Assembly (NCBI GenBank): GCA_900545405.1 | Contig: UQYT01000006.1 | Coordinates: forward strand, 1 to 64,000 | Source of the DNA: an uncultured Eubacteriales bacterium | GTDB lineage: Bacteria; Bacillota; Clostridia; Oscillospirales; Oscillospiraceae | Reading direction: 5' to 3' | DNA length: 64,000 nt | Shown: one piece after another, positions 44,845-52,743 of the stretch | Layout: the number at the start of each line of letters is the position of its first letter | How positions within the stretch are numbered: the stretch's first letter is position 1 | Notes under the pieces: generated by a model | Databases searched by the model: none | What the model saw: the letters and a program-made list of their open reading frames with translations, nothing else | What the model was told of the DNA's origin: nothing | Position numbers and translations under genes: made by a program

Positions 44845-45253
44845 ACAGTTTGAGGTCCCGTGCCGCGAGTGCGGCAAGCCTCTCGTATTCATCCGCACGA
44901 AATCAGGGAAAAACATGCCCTGCGAGGCGGAGCCGGTATTCTACTGGCCGGACGACGCCGGGCCTCTGATGTTCTATCAGCGCGACGGATCATGCGAACG
45001 GGGAACGCTGGAAGGGCATCCCGCCGTGCCGCAGGGGAGCGGATATGTCCCGCACTGGGGACGCTGCCCCGGCCGGCGCAGAGGTAAGGCGCCGCCGGGA
45101 GAACGGAAACGTACTCCGCTTGAGCAGCGAATACATGAACAGGTGCTCCGGGAGCGGGCTGAGGCTCAGGCACGGAGGGAACGAGCAGAGGCGCGGGCCG
45201 CCGAGCAGGCGGCGCTGCGCGAGGCGGAAGAACGCCAGACAAGACTGTTTTGA
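44831..45253 (+). CDS. Prophage Cys-pair protein with C-terminal coiled coil
   Basis: 140 residues. A zinc-ribbon-like start (PCRECGKPLVFIRTKSGKNM then PC) leads to a region with YWPDDAGPLMFY, and the last 50 residues are an Arg/Glu/Ala coiled coil. Similar short proteins are common in Clostridia phages. Function unknown. Confidence 0.65.
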   Translation: MARLEQFEVPCRECGKPLVFIRTKSGKNMPCEAEPVFYWPDDAGPLMFYQRDGSCERGTLEGHPAVPQGSGYVPHWGRCPGRRRGKAPPGERKRTPLEQRIHEQVLRERAEAQARRERAEARAAEQAALREAEERQTRLF

Positions 45254-45262
45254 GGTGAGAGC

Positions 45263-45592
45263 ATGACTACGATACAGACGGCGGCCTTGGCGCCGCTGAA
45301 GGTATATATCGCCGGCAAGATCACGGGAGACCCAGAGTACAAACGCAAATTTCTCGCCGCGCACATGGAGCAGAGGAACGAGGGACACATAGTGCTGAAC
45401 CCTGCACACCTTCCCGAGGGTATGAAGAACGCGGACTATATGCGCATATGCCTCGCCATGATCGACAGCGCGGACATGGTCGTATTCCTGCCGGGGTGGG
45501 AGTCATCCGCCGGGGCGAGGATCGAGCATGAATACTGCCGCTATACAGGCAAGCGGATGAAGATGCTCGGGGAAACGGGCGATGATAACTGA
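45263..45592 (+). CDS. DUF4406-like nucleotide-binding-fold protein
   Basis: 109 residues with KVYIAGKITGDPEYKRKF at the start and FLPGWESSAGARIEHEY near the end, the pattern of DUF4406 proteins related to nucleoside 2-deoxyribosyltransferases. In phages such proteins may handle modified or salvaged nucleotides; activity is unproven. GAGGTG precedes the ATG. Confidence 0.8.
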   Translation: MTTIQTAALAPLKVYIAGKITGDPEYKRKFLAAHMEQRNEGHIVLNPAHLPEGMKNADYMRICLAMIDSADMVVFLPGWESSAGARIEHEYCRYTGKRMKMLGETGDDN

Positions 45593-46106
45593 GTACTGCA
45601 TCGGGTGCATACATCTCGATGAGGATCTTGTCGCCTGCCTGTACTGCCTGAACCGGCGAGTGAGCAGGGCATATACAATGGGCGAACCCAGCGGGGACGG
45701 CTGCTGGTGCCGGGAGCTGGGGCCGCGCGGAGATAAGATGCGCAAGCAGATAGCCGATGAGGTCCGCGGCCGGTTGAGATTTGCTGAAACTATGGAAAAG
45801 CGGGCCAAGCTGAACGCGCGCCGCCTGGAACTCTATAAGGCCGGCTGCACCGATGCAGAGATCGCTCAGGGCTGCGGCACGGGTGTGAGCTCGGTACAGC
45901 GATGGCGCAGGGTAAACGAGCTGCCCATAAACAGCGCACGGACCCCGGAATATGACCTGCGCAGGGAACTGTACAAGCAGGGGCTCACGGACAGGCAGAT
46001 AGCGGACAGGCTGGGAGTGCCGCCTGCCAAGATAAGCAACTGGCGTAATTACAACGGATGGCCGCCAAACAAGGCGGCGAAGGAGAGCGGAAATGATAAT
46101 AAATGA
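45582..46106 (+). CDS. Prophage protein with Cys cluster and two HTH-like units
   Basis: 174 residues. The N-terminus has YCIGCIHLDEDLVACLYC and a later CWC, which may bind a metal. Two helix-turn-helix-like units follow: GCTDAEIAQGCGTGVSSVQR and GLTDRQIADRLGVPPAKISN. It may regulate phage genes. It overlaps both neighbours (11 and 14 bases). Confidence 0.7.
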   Translation: MITEYCIGCIHLDEDLVACLYCLNRRVSRAYTMGEPSGDGCWCRELGPRGDKMRKQIADEVRGRLRFAETMEKRAKLNARRLELYKAGCTDAEIAQGCGTGVSSVQRWRRVNELPINSARTPEYDLRRELYKQGLTDRQIADRLGVPPAKISNWRNYNGWPPNKAAKESGNDNK

Positions 46107-46683
46107 GAAGAGACTGGCCCGTGCGCTCAAGAACTCAGGAGCTGTGGGCTTCCGGCTCCGGACGGTGGGCGGGCGCATGGATCTGCTTGGCCCCGGCTGG
46201 GCCGCGAGCTTGCAGCTGGATGCGATGGATGAGCCGCCGAAGATCGTCCTTACCGCGCTTGTGGAAATGCTCGGCTATGTGCCCGGTCCCGGAGACTGCC
46301 TGAGCGTCTCGAAAGGGAAGAGCGGCTGGAGCGCACAGGGCATGCAGGACGAGGTTTTCGAGACTGAGTACAGTACATATTTCAATCGCAGCTATGCGGA
46401 GCGGCCCTGCGCGCTGTTGCCGCTGCGGCTCGGGGCCCAGCAGCTTGTTCAGACGTTGGACGAACATATATACGGCATCGGTCCCGGCTGGGCTCTGCGA
46501 GAGCGGAACACTGCTTATGTGTCATACCTACAGACCGGCTGCGTAGTGCTGAGTGACAGCGAGTCGGCGCTGGCGGTGAGGCTGAGCCGCCCGGATGAGC
46601 CTGGGCCAATATGGACCTGGCTTGAGAGCCGGAACTGGTTTGATACGGGGGACGGGCATGGACGCGGCGGGACGGAGGCTTAA
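46093..46683 (+). CDS. Prophage hypothetical protein
   Basis: 196 residues, beginning MIINEKRLARALKNSGAVGF; no recognised domain. AAGGAGAG lies six bases before the ATG. Confidence 0.65.
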   Translation: MIINEKRLARALKNSGAVGFRLRTVGGRMDLLGPGWAASLQLDAMDEPPKIVLTALVEMLGYVPGPGDCLSVSKGKSGWSAQGMQDEVFETEYSTYFNRSYAERPCALLPLRLGAQQLVQTLDEHIYGIGPGWALRERNTAYVSYLQTGCVVLSDSESALAVRLSRPDEPGPIWTWLESRNWFDTGDGHGRGGTEA

Positions 46684-46987
46684 TATCACTCCGGCGAGGA
46701 TACTGTGCCTGGCTAAGCATTACGGCATTAAGACAGGGCAGAAAGGCGGGCAACGCTTTGTACGATACCCGAGCGGGGCGTGCCTGCTTCAGTTCTCGCT
46801 CGAGGGGGAGCGGCATTATCTGCACCTCGGCACAGCAGGGGAACGTGTGCTGCTCAGCCACGAGTGGACGGAGCGCGACGAGACACGGCGGATCAAGTCA
46901 CGTTATGAAGTGATCCCTGTCCCACACGAGCTGCTGCGGGAGCTGGGATTTGTTGAAGGAGGAGCGGACAATGGTGCGCAAATATAA
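46658..46987 (+). CDS. Prophage hypothetical protein
   Basis: 109 residues beginning MDAAGRRLNITPARILCLAK, with a beta-rich middle (LQFSLEGERHYLHLGTAG). GGGGGAC precedes ATG 46658. It overlaps the previous gene by 26 bases. No family recognised. Confidence 0.6.
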   Translation: MDAAGRRLNITPARILCLAKHYGIKTGQKGGQRFVRYPSGACLLQFSLEGERHYLHLGTAGERVLLSHEWTERDETRRIKSRYEVIPVPHELLRELGFVEGGADNGAQI

Positions 46988-47036
46988 AGGAACGCGCGAG
47001 GAATATGAGCAGAAACTGGGAGGGCGGGGTGAGTGA
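46971..47036 (+). CDS. Micro-ORF of 21 residues before the methyltransferase gene
   Basis: ATG 46971 follows GGAGGAG at eight bases and reads MVRKYKGTREEY, ending GGRGE and overlapping the methyltransferase start by four bases. It may serve to couple translation into the next gene. Confidence 0.45.
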   Translation: MVRKYKGTREEYEQKLGGRGE

Positions 47037-48565
47037 GAGAACTCATAGTCGACAGCTTTGCCGGAGGAGGCGGAGCGTCTACGGGCATTGAGCTCGCGAC
47101 CGGGCGGCCGGTCGATATCGCTATCAACCACGACCCGGACGCGATACTCATGCACAAGACGAATCACCCGCACACTGAGCACATTCAGGCCAGCGTGTGG
47201 GATGTTGACCCCGTGGAGGTCTGCGCCGGCAGGCCGGTGGGCCTGCTGTGGGCGTCACCGGATTGCAAGCATTTCTCCAAGGCCAAGGGCGGGAAGCCCG
47301 TGGACAAGCATATCAGGGGCCTCGCCTGGATCGTCCTGCGCTGGGCAGGAACGGTACGGCCGCGGGTGATCATCCTGGAGAACGTGGAGGAGTTCCAGAC
47401 CTGGGGGCCGGTGCGTCGTGGACGCCCGGTAAAATCAAAGGCCGGTCAGACATTCACAAAGTGGTTGGGGCAGCTCCGGGACTTGGGGTATGACGTCGAG
47501 TGGCGCGAGCTGGTGGCTGCGGACTATGGTGCGCCGACCACGCGCAAGCGGTTTTTCCTCATCGCCCGCTGCGACGGGCGGCCCATCGTCTGGCCGGAGC
47601 GAACCCACGCCCCCAGAGACAGCGAAGCGGTCAAGGCCGGGAAGCTGAAGCCCTGGCGTTCTGCGGCGGAGATCATCGACTGGAGCGCTACCGGTTATTG
47701 CATCTTTGCCAGCAAGCGGGAGCTGAAGGAAAAATACGGTGTCAACGCCGTGCGGCCCTTGGCTGACAACACTCTTCGCCGGGTAATCCGGGGCGTGGAC
47801 AAGTTCACGCTGAAAAGCGGGAAGCCGTTCATTTTCCAATGCAAGTTTGATAATCAGCCGCAAAGTGTGGACAATCCGCTGGGGACCATTACGGCAGTAA
47901 ACAGTCATCATGTGATTGCGCCGTCGCTGATCCAGTATCACACGGAGCGGCACGAGCATGTCCGGGGGCAGGACGTGACAGAGCCCCTGATGACAATAGA
48001 CGCCGCCAACCGTTACGGGCTGGCGGCGGCATCACTGACTGCATATTACGGCGCTGATCGGCATGGGCAGGACGCGAAGGCCCCTCTGCGTACCGTTACA
48101 GCGCGAGACCGCGCAGGCCTGACGCTTGCAAGCCTGGTCAAGATGAAGGGCACAAACCTAGGCGGAGCGGTCTCCGAGCCGGTGCAGACCATCACCGCGG
48201 GCGGTGGTCATCATGGTGTGGTCACGACAGAGGTGCGGAAAGCGGAGCCGGGCGCAGAGCTGCACAACTGGCCGAAGATTCGCGGACTGCTCAATATTTA
48301 CTGCGGGTACGCGCTGGCGGATGACGAGGTGCTGCTGCTTGAGCTTGGCGGCGCGTGGTATTTCATAGCCGATATCGGCCTGCGCATGCTGATACCGAGG
48401 GAACTGTATCGTGCCAACGGCTTCCCGGACTACTACATAATCGACCGTGACTACACTGGGCGGGAATATCCGAAGTTCAAACAGAACGCCCGCTGCGGCA
48501 ACGCCGTGCCGCCGCCCTTCGCAGAGGCCCTCGTGCGCGCAAACCTGCCTGAGTGGTGCAGTTAA
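47033..48565 (+). CDS. DNA (cytosine-5-)-methyltransferase
   Basis: C5 methyltransferase of 510 residues. Motif I FAGGGGAST, motif IV with the catalytic Cys in ASPDCKHFS (PC in most relatives, DC here), motif VI ENVEEF, motif VIII APTTRKRFF and motif X GNAVPPP. No restriction enzyme is nearby, so it is an orphan that may protect phage DNA. GTG 47033 overlaps a micro-ORF. The Pro-to-Asp change next to the catalytic Cys is seen in some phage enzymes. Confidence 0.92.
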   Translation: MRELIVDSFAGGGGASTGIELATGRPVDIAINHDPDAILMHKTNHPHTEHIQASVWDVDPVEVCAGRPVGLLWASPDCKHFSKAKGGKPVDKHIRGLAWIVLRWAGTVRPRVIILENVEEFQTWGPVRRGRPVKSKAGQTFTKWLGQLRDLGYDVEWRELVAADYGAPTTRKRFFLIARCDGRPIVWPERTHAPRDSEAVKAGKLKPWRSAAEIIDWSATGYCIFASKRELKEKYGVNAVRPLADNTLRRVIRGVDKFTLKSGKPFIFQCKFDNQPQSVDNPLGTITAVNSHHVIAPSLIQYHTERHEHVRGQDVTEPLMTIDAANRYGLAAASLTAYYGADRHGQDAKAPLRTVTARDRAGLTLASLVKMKGTNLGGAVSEPVQTITAGGGHHGVVTTEVRKAEPGAELHNWPKIRGLLNIYCGYALADDEVLLLELGGAWYFIADIGLRMLIPRELYRANGFPDYYIIDRDYTGREYPKFKQNARCGNAVPPPFAEALVRANLPEWCS

Positions 48566-48589
48566 ACTTGTGTAAAGGATTGGAGAGTG

Positions 48590-49297
48590 ATGAGATTGGC
48601 GTTCTGCAAATTTAGAGTGATGGACCGCTGCAAAAAGAATAATCTGCCGTGCACATTCAATGAGGAATGCTTTACTCCCGAGGAAGAGCCTGAAAAGATC
48701 GTAATGAACTGCCTCAAATGCCATTACCGTCATCCCGACAATGGCAATTGCACAGCGGTGGGTGGGTTTTGCACCTCTGTGCCGGCAGCTTATTGTCCTA
48801 TGATACCGGAGCTGCTTGCCCGTGCAGAAAAGGCAGAGCGCGAAAGGAACACAGCGGTGGAAGATCTTCGGCAAATGTGCATTGGCAGCAACACATGCGC
48901 GTTTTGCGCCGAAAGCAGAACAGAATGTAAAAGGCAAGGCCCTAACCGCAAGACTGTTGAAATGTGCTGGCGATGGCGTGGCCATGTGGAGGTAGATGAG
49001 CCTATACCTATGGCGTGCATCAAAATGAGCGGGGCGATCTTGCAGGGACCGGCTGACGGCTGCCTGGTGGACGTTGGAGAGTTCGGACTGCTGATGGCCG
49101 ATATCAAAGAAGAGAGCCTTGTCAACGCGATATATGACGAGATGCAAAGGCGTGGGGTGCGTGAGGCATACATTGTCAGCCCTGATTTCGTCCGCGACGC
49201 GATCCGCGAGAAACTGGAGAGGGAGAGAGAACAGCATGAAGAAACTGCTGAAAAAGCTCAGGACCACGGCGGCGCGATGGAGAAGCAGATGTTTTGA
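48590..49297 (+). CDS. Prophage Cys-rich protein, unknown
   Basis: 235 residues. About a dozen Cys appear in the first 140 (for example MNCLKCHYRH, CIGSNTCAFCAES), followed by a charged C-terminus. It may bind zinc. AAGGA stands about ten bases before ATG 48590. Confidence 0.65.
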   Translation: MRLAFCKFRVMDRCKKNNLPCTFNEECFTPEEEPEKIVMNCLKCHYRHPDNGNCTAVGGFCTSVPAAYCPMIPELLARAEKAERERNTAVEDLRQMCIGSNTCAFCAESRTECKRQGPNRKTVEMCWRWRGHVEVDEPIPMACIKMSGAILQGPADGCLVDVGEFGLLMADIKEESLVNAIYDEMQRRGVREAYIVSPDFVRDAIREKLEREREQHEETAEKAQDHGGAMEKQMF

Positions 49298-49664
49298 GGC
49301 GCTGGGTTTCGTACCGAGCGCGGAGCTTTACGCCATGCGTGAGGCTTACAATGATGAGCTGCGCGAGCGGCTCATGCTCAAGCGGGATTATGAGAATCTG
49401 TATGAAGACTATCGCAAAGCCCTGGAGACGCCTGTACGGCGTTCTGGTTATGTGATCATGCCCTACGTCGCTCGGGCGCAGGTGCGAAAGCTCGAAGATT
49501 CTCTGCTCATAGAGTCTGCGCCGGACGAGTATTTCAAAAAGGGGCTCAGAGAGTCGCTGATGCGGGCTGTCGAGGAGAAGATCATTTATAAGCAGGAAGA
49601 AACTCCGGAAGAAATAATCTGGTATGCAAGCTTGAACGTGGCTGTGGAGGCGGGAGAGACATGA
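49236..49664 (+). CDS. Prophage hypothetical protein
   Basis: 142 residues beginning MKKLLKKLRTTAARWRS, basic at the N-terminus, then helical and acidic. GGGAGAG precedes the ATG. It overlaps the previous gene by 62 bases. Not recognised. Confidence 0.6.
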   Translation: MKKLLKKLRTTAARWRSRCFEALGFVPSAELYAMREAYNDELRERLMLKRDYENLYEDYRKALETPVRRSGYVIMPYVARAQVRKLEDSLLIESAPDEYFKKGLRESLMRAVEEKIIYKQEETPEEIIWYASLNVAVEAGET

Positions 49665-50119
49665 GCAGGCTGGACGATATCATCCCCGAAAACGAGGATA
49701 AGCTGGCTTGGCTACTTGGCGTAACGCCAGGCGAATATTTCAAATTTCGCGGCGAGATATACAAGGCTGACGAGATTATATTGCAAGCCGTGTGGACTGC
49801 TGATGTGGGACTCGTTCTTGAGGAAATAGAGCAGCGCGAGGCTTACAATATCATACTGCACAGCGAAGAGATTCAAACACCACCGATGTGGAATGGCAAT
49901 GACGCAAAAATTGCTAAATATCTCGGTGAGTTATTTAGCAATTACCACTATATATCTCGAATTAATGGCGTGATTAAAATATACGAGCCCTGCGGCACAT
50001 TGGTAGCAGAAATATGGGCTCCCGACTTGCTTCCCAAATTGCCAGAGGGTACGGCCAACCGAATTTGCCTCAATGCGATTAGAGAGTGTAAGGAAGTTCC
50101 ACAAGGGGGCGTGCCCTGA
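49661..50119 (+). CDS. Prophage hypothetical protein
   Basis: 152 residues beginning MSRLDDIIPENEDKLAWLLG; mixed alpha/beta, no known motif. It overlaps the previous gene by four bases; a terminator begins two bases after its stop. Confidence 0.6.
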   Translation: MSRLDDIIPENEDKLAWLLGVTPGEYFKFRGEIYKADEIILQAVWTADVGLVLEEIEQREAYNIILHSEEIQTPPMWNGNDAKIAKYLGELFSNYHYISRINGVIKIYEPCGTLVAEIWAPDLLPKLPEGTANRICLNAIRECKEVPQGGVP

Positions 50120-50120
50120 C

Positions 50121-50150
50121 CACAAGGCCCGCGCGGCGGGCTCTTTTGTG
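50121..50150 (+). terminator. Prophage intergenic terminator 1
   Basis: GCCCGC (50127-50132) pairs with GCGGGC (50136-50141), extended by CACAA/TTGTG, with four T. Confidence 0.75.
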
Positions 50151-50162
50151 AGGGCAATACTT

Positions 50163-50200
50163 TAGCGCGCGCACGCGCGTTATCAAGGTTCATAAAGGCC
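50163..50200 (+). repeat. Prophage spacer repeat, copy 1
   Basis: GCGCGCGCACGCGCGTTATC followed by AAGGTTCATAAAGGCC. The same sequence recurs at 51496-51533. With the terminator it forms a spacer cassette before a new gene group. Confidence 0.8.
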
Positions 50201-50214
50201 AAGGAAGATGAGAT

Positions 50215-50709
50215 ATGAAGTGCATATACAAAGCGTCCAACAATTTTTGCTTGAAGCATTCGACGGAAGGAACGATTGAGTTTTGCGTTGAAGGCCCATG
50301 TCCGGACGAGGTTATGGCGGAGGAATTAGATCGCCAATATCATGACTTCCGCCGCGGAGTAAGCGACTGTACACAGTATTTCAGAGAGCTCAAGGCCTAC
50401 AATGCGGAGCTCGCAGGCATGGTTATAGAGTACCTGGACGACATCATTCCCGGCTATCGCGAGCGGGCGGAGAAGGCTGAGCGGGAGAGGCGCGCGGTGC
50501 TGGAGCGCCTTGGCGATTTTGGGCGGTTGTTTATTGATTATGTCGGCTGCCCACGTGGGGCTATGGGTAGAATGGGAGCCCCGCTTACGGAGGAGCTGCT
50601 GTCCATGCCCGTGCTTACAGACGTTGATGGCGGGCGATGGCGGCCTGTTAACGAGGACGCTTTGCAAGAGGCAATTACGCTGCTGAAAGAAAGGCAAGGG
50701 GGAAAATGA
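50215..50709 (+). CDS. Prophage hypothetical protein
   Basis: 164 residues with four Cys in the first 30, a coiled-coil centre (REAERAEKAERERRAVLERL-like) and a mixed C-terminus. AAGGAAG precedes the ATG. The RAEKAERER stretch also occurs in the gene at 48590, so the two may be related. Confidence 0.6.
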   Translation: MKCIYKASNNFCLKHSTEGTIEFCVEGPCPDEVMAEELDRQYHDFRRGVSDCTQYFRELKAYNAELAGMVIEYLDDIIPGYRERAEKAERERRAVLERLGDFGRLFIDYVGCPRGAMGRMGAPLTEELLSMPVLTDVDGGRWRPVNEDALQEAITLLKERQGGK

Positions 50710-50894
50710 AAATCACATTGAACAAGTACGGCTATGCGGCTATTGTCCGGAACTGCATGAAGGCTCGGGAGGGGTTCGACGGCTGCGGCAAGTGCGCGTT
50801 GGCTGGAGTATGCAGCGGGCCGGAGACCCTCGAGGATAACTGCATCATAGATAGAGAAACAGAGGCGGTAAATGATATCAGTAATCTACACTGA
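50706..50894 (+). CDS. Small prophage Cys protein
   Basis: 62 residues with CMKAREGFDGCGKCALAGVC, a likely metal-binding cluster. It overlaps the previous gene by four bases. Confidence 0.6.
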   Translation: MKITLNKYGYAAIVRNCMKAREGFDGCGKCALAGVCSGPETLEDNCIIDRETEAVNDISNLH

Positions 50895-51168
50895 CGAGAA
50901 CGAGCGCGAGCTGGCGGCGTTTCTTACTCGCGTCTTTGAGGGCATAAATGCCGAACGGTTCAAGTGGGTGGCCCTTGCGGCTGACTACGGCGGCGGTGAA
51001 GTCCTGACAAGCTACTACAAGAGCTGCATGCAGGACATGATGCTGGCGGCGATGCACATAATGTCAGACAGCCTGTACAGAACCGTAGACGCCAATTTTG
51101 ACCGCCTCATGCGTGACCACGGATATGATGCGCCGGACGAGAGCGGCGAGGACGAGGATGTGTTCTGA
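50872..51168 (+). CDS. Prophage hypothetical protein
   Basis: 98 residues beginning MISVIYTDENERELAAFLTR and ending in an acidic tail. GAGGCGG precedes the ATG. Not recognised. Confidence 0.55.
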   Translation: MISVIYTDENERELAAFLTRVFEGINAERFKWVALAADYGGGEVLTSYYKSCMQDMMLAAMHIMSDSLYRTVDANFDRLMRDHGYDAPDESGEDEDVF

Positions 51169-51173
51169 CCACA

Positions 51174-51196
51174 GGGCCCGCGCGGCGGGCCCTTTT
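51174..51196 (+). terminator. Prophage intergenic terminator 2
   Basis: GGGCCCGC (51174-51181) pairs perfectly with GCGGGCCC (51185-51192), followed by four T. It is a near copy of terminator 1. Confidence 0.8.
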
Positions 51197-51215
51197 GTGA
51201 GAGCATATACGTTTA

Positions 51216-51484
51216 GTGTGGACAGCATGGCCAGAAACCGCCCTGTGGGTCGGCTGCTCGCGCCCGACTGCGTTTTCCTCCTTGAAGGGCGACAGCCCGT
51301 CTGCGTCGTCAAGCCTTGCCGGACACAAGCAGACGCCCCACAGGGTCGGAGATTTTTGAGCGTGCCCGCCGTCTCGTGGCGATGACGGCGGCGGGCAGAC
51401 GGGCTGTCGCCCTTCAACCGGCGACGGCGATGACATGGGGCGGCGGACACGTTCAAAAACGGATTCGGGTCATGCCGTCCACAC
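51216..51484. repeat. Structured 269-bp insertion with inverted ends and TA flanks (MITE-like)
   Basis: The ends GTGTGGACAGCATG (51216-51229) and CATGCCGTCCACAC (51471-51484) are inverted repeats with one mismatch, with TA on each side. Inside, 23 bases at 51282-51304 are exactly complementary to 51395-51417. Other pairs are CCCTGTGGG (51241) with CCCACAGGG (51337), CCGCCGTC (51366) with GACGGCGG (51384), and TTTTTGAGCGTG (51353) with CACGTTCAAAAA (51448). It splits a spacer cassette that is whole at 50121-50200. No credible ORF. It may be a non-autonomous transposon, a structured RNA or both. Confidence 0.7.
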
Positions 51485-51495
51485 TATATTTAATA

Positions 51496-51533
51496 CGCGC
51501 GCGCACGCGCGTTATCAAAGGTTCGTAGAGGCC
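51496..51533 (+). repeat. Prophage spacer repeat, copy 2
   Basis: GCGCGCGCACGCGCGTTATC followed by AAAGGTTCGTAGAGGCC, matching copy 1 at 50163 with a few changes. Together with terminator 2 it would be a full cassette if the 269-bp insertion were absent. Confidence 0.8.
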
Positions 51534-51559
51534 TAAGTTTACGGACGCGGGGGAAATAT

Positions 51560-52345
51560 ATGGGCTCGACCGGGTACTGGGAGATCCGCACATATGAGTG
51601 CGGGGCTCTCGGGGAGAAAACGAAATACTGGGTCCCCGGCGAGCCTCCGGCCAGGGGGCGGAAGCTCGGCCGCAGTTCGGAGCGGAAACAGCGGCAGAAC
51701 GAGAACGATGCGGTGCGCAGGCTCAACCGGGAGATACACGCGAACTTCTCAGCCGGGGATCTGTTCCTCGGGTTGGACTATGGGCCGAAGAAATACTCCG
51801 AACTCCTTCGCAGGGCGGAAGCCAGGCAGGAGGCAGACCGGACCGCCGGGGTAGAGCCGGGCATACTCGAGGACTATCTCCGCAAGGAGGCTAACCGCGA
51901 GCTGGACAATTTCATCCGCCGCGTGAAGCGCCGCCTGCCTCCCGGAGCGGAGCTCAAATACATAGCCGTGACCTCCGATATGGACGGGGAGACGGGCGAG
52001 GCAGTCCGCATACATCACCACATCGTAGCCAACCGGGCCGCGTGGCAGGCCTGCGTGGAAGCCTGGCCGCACGGGGGCGCCTACGCCAAAGCGCTCAGCG
52101 CGCAAAAGGATTACACGCCGCTGGCGGAGTATCTGCTGAACCAGGTTCGCCGCCTGCCCGACGAGAAGAAGTACAAGCCTTCCCGCAACCTTGTGAGGCC
52201 TCAGCCGAAGTGCCGCGTCGTATGGAGCGGGGCGGAGCTGCGCGTGCCAAAGGGCTGCGAGCTGCTGTACCGTACGGCCTACTCGGGCAAACGAGCGGGG
52301 CAGTATATCCGCTATGCGCTGCCCTTCGCGCCAATGCGCAGTTAG
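51560..52345 (+). CDS. HUH-type rolling-circle replication protein-like
   Basis: 261 residues. VRIHHHIVANR (about 150-158) fits the metal-binding HUH motif of replication initiators, with an upstream strand LKYIAVTSD. Further on, KYKPSRNLVRPQP matches the conserved KRYxxSRN-type segment seen in phage replication (G2P/REP) proteins. The tyrosine nucleophile is probably in EYLLNQVRR or EKKYKPSR. Position just before the terminase genes fits a late control or replication role. Single-stranded nicking is inferred, not shown. Confidence 0.7.
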   Translation: MGSTGYWEIRTYECGALGEKTKYWVPGEPPARGRKLGRSSERKQRQNENDAVRRLNREIHANFSAGDLFLGLDYGPKKYSELLRRAEARQEADRTAGVEPGILEDYLRKEANRELDNFIRRVKRRLPPGAELKYIAVTSDMDGETGEAVRIHHHIVANRAAWQACVEAWPHGGAYAKALSAQKDYTPLAEYLLNQVRRLPDEKKYKPSRNLVRPQPKCRVVWSGAELRVPKGCELLYRTAYSGKRAGQYIRYALPFAPMRS

Positions 52346-52354
52346 GAGGGCGGG

Positions 52355-52624
52355 ATGGCGAGGAAATTCAAGTATCTGCCCTCGGTACATAAAGGCTATG
52401 CCGAGCAGGGCATGATATTTTTCGCGTGCCAGAACTATGCGCGGCAGACTGCGGAGGTGCAAAGTAAAATAGACAGACTGTGCCGCGAGGCCGGGGGCGA
52501 GTATGCTGACGCGCTCCGGGCCTATCTCTGCACGCCTGCGAGCTGGGAGGCGGTGACGACGGAGTATTTCGTTTCGCCCTCGACGCTGGATAGAGTGAGA
52601 CGACGATTTTTCGAGCTGTGGTAG
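52355..52624 (+). CDS. Small prophage HTH-like protein
   Basis: 89 residues. The C-terminal TPASWEAVTTEYFVSPSTLD looks like a helix-turn-helix, as in late regulators placed before terminase genes. GGAGGG precedes the ATG and a terminator follows. The role is inferred. Confidence 0.65.
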   Translation: MARKFKYLPSVHKGYAEQGMIFFACQNYARQTAEVQSKIDRLCREAGGEYADALRAYLCTPASWEAVTTEYFVSPSTLDRVRRRFFELW

Positions 52625-52656
52625 AGCGCTCCCCTGCTGGGTGGGCGCTTTTTTTT
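52625..52656 (+). terminator. Terminator before the packaging genes
   Basis: AGCGC-CCC and GGG-GCGCT arms (52625-52634 and 52640-52649, with a mismatch in each arm) followed by eight T. Confidence 0.8.
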
Positions 52657-52743
52657 GTGCGCCTGAAAGTTGACGGTAACAGAGGGGGTAAGGCTGATAG
52701 ATTGCAGATTGAGAGATAGTACGCGCGCAGGGAGGTGTTGGTC

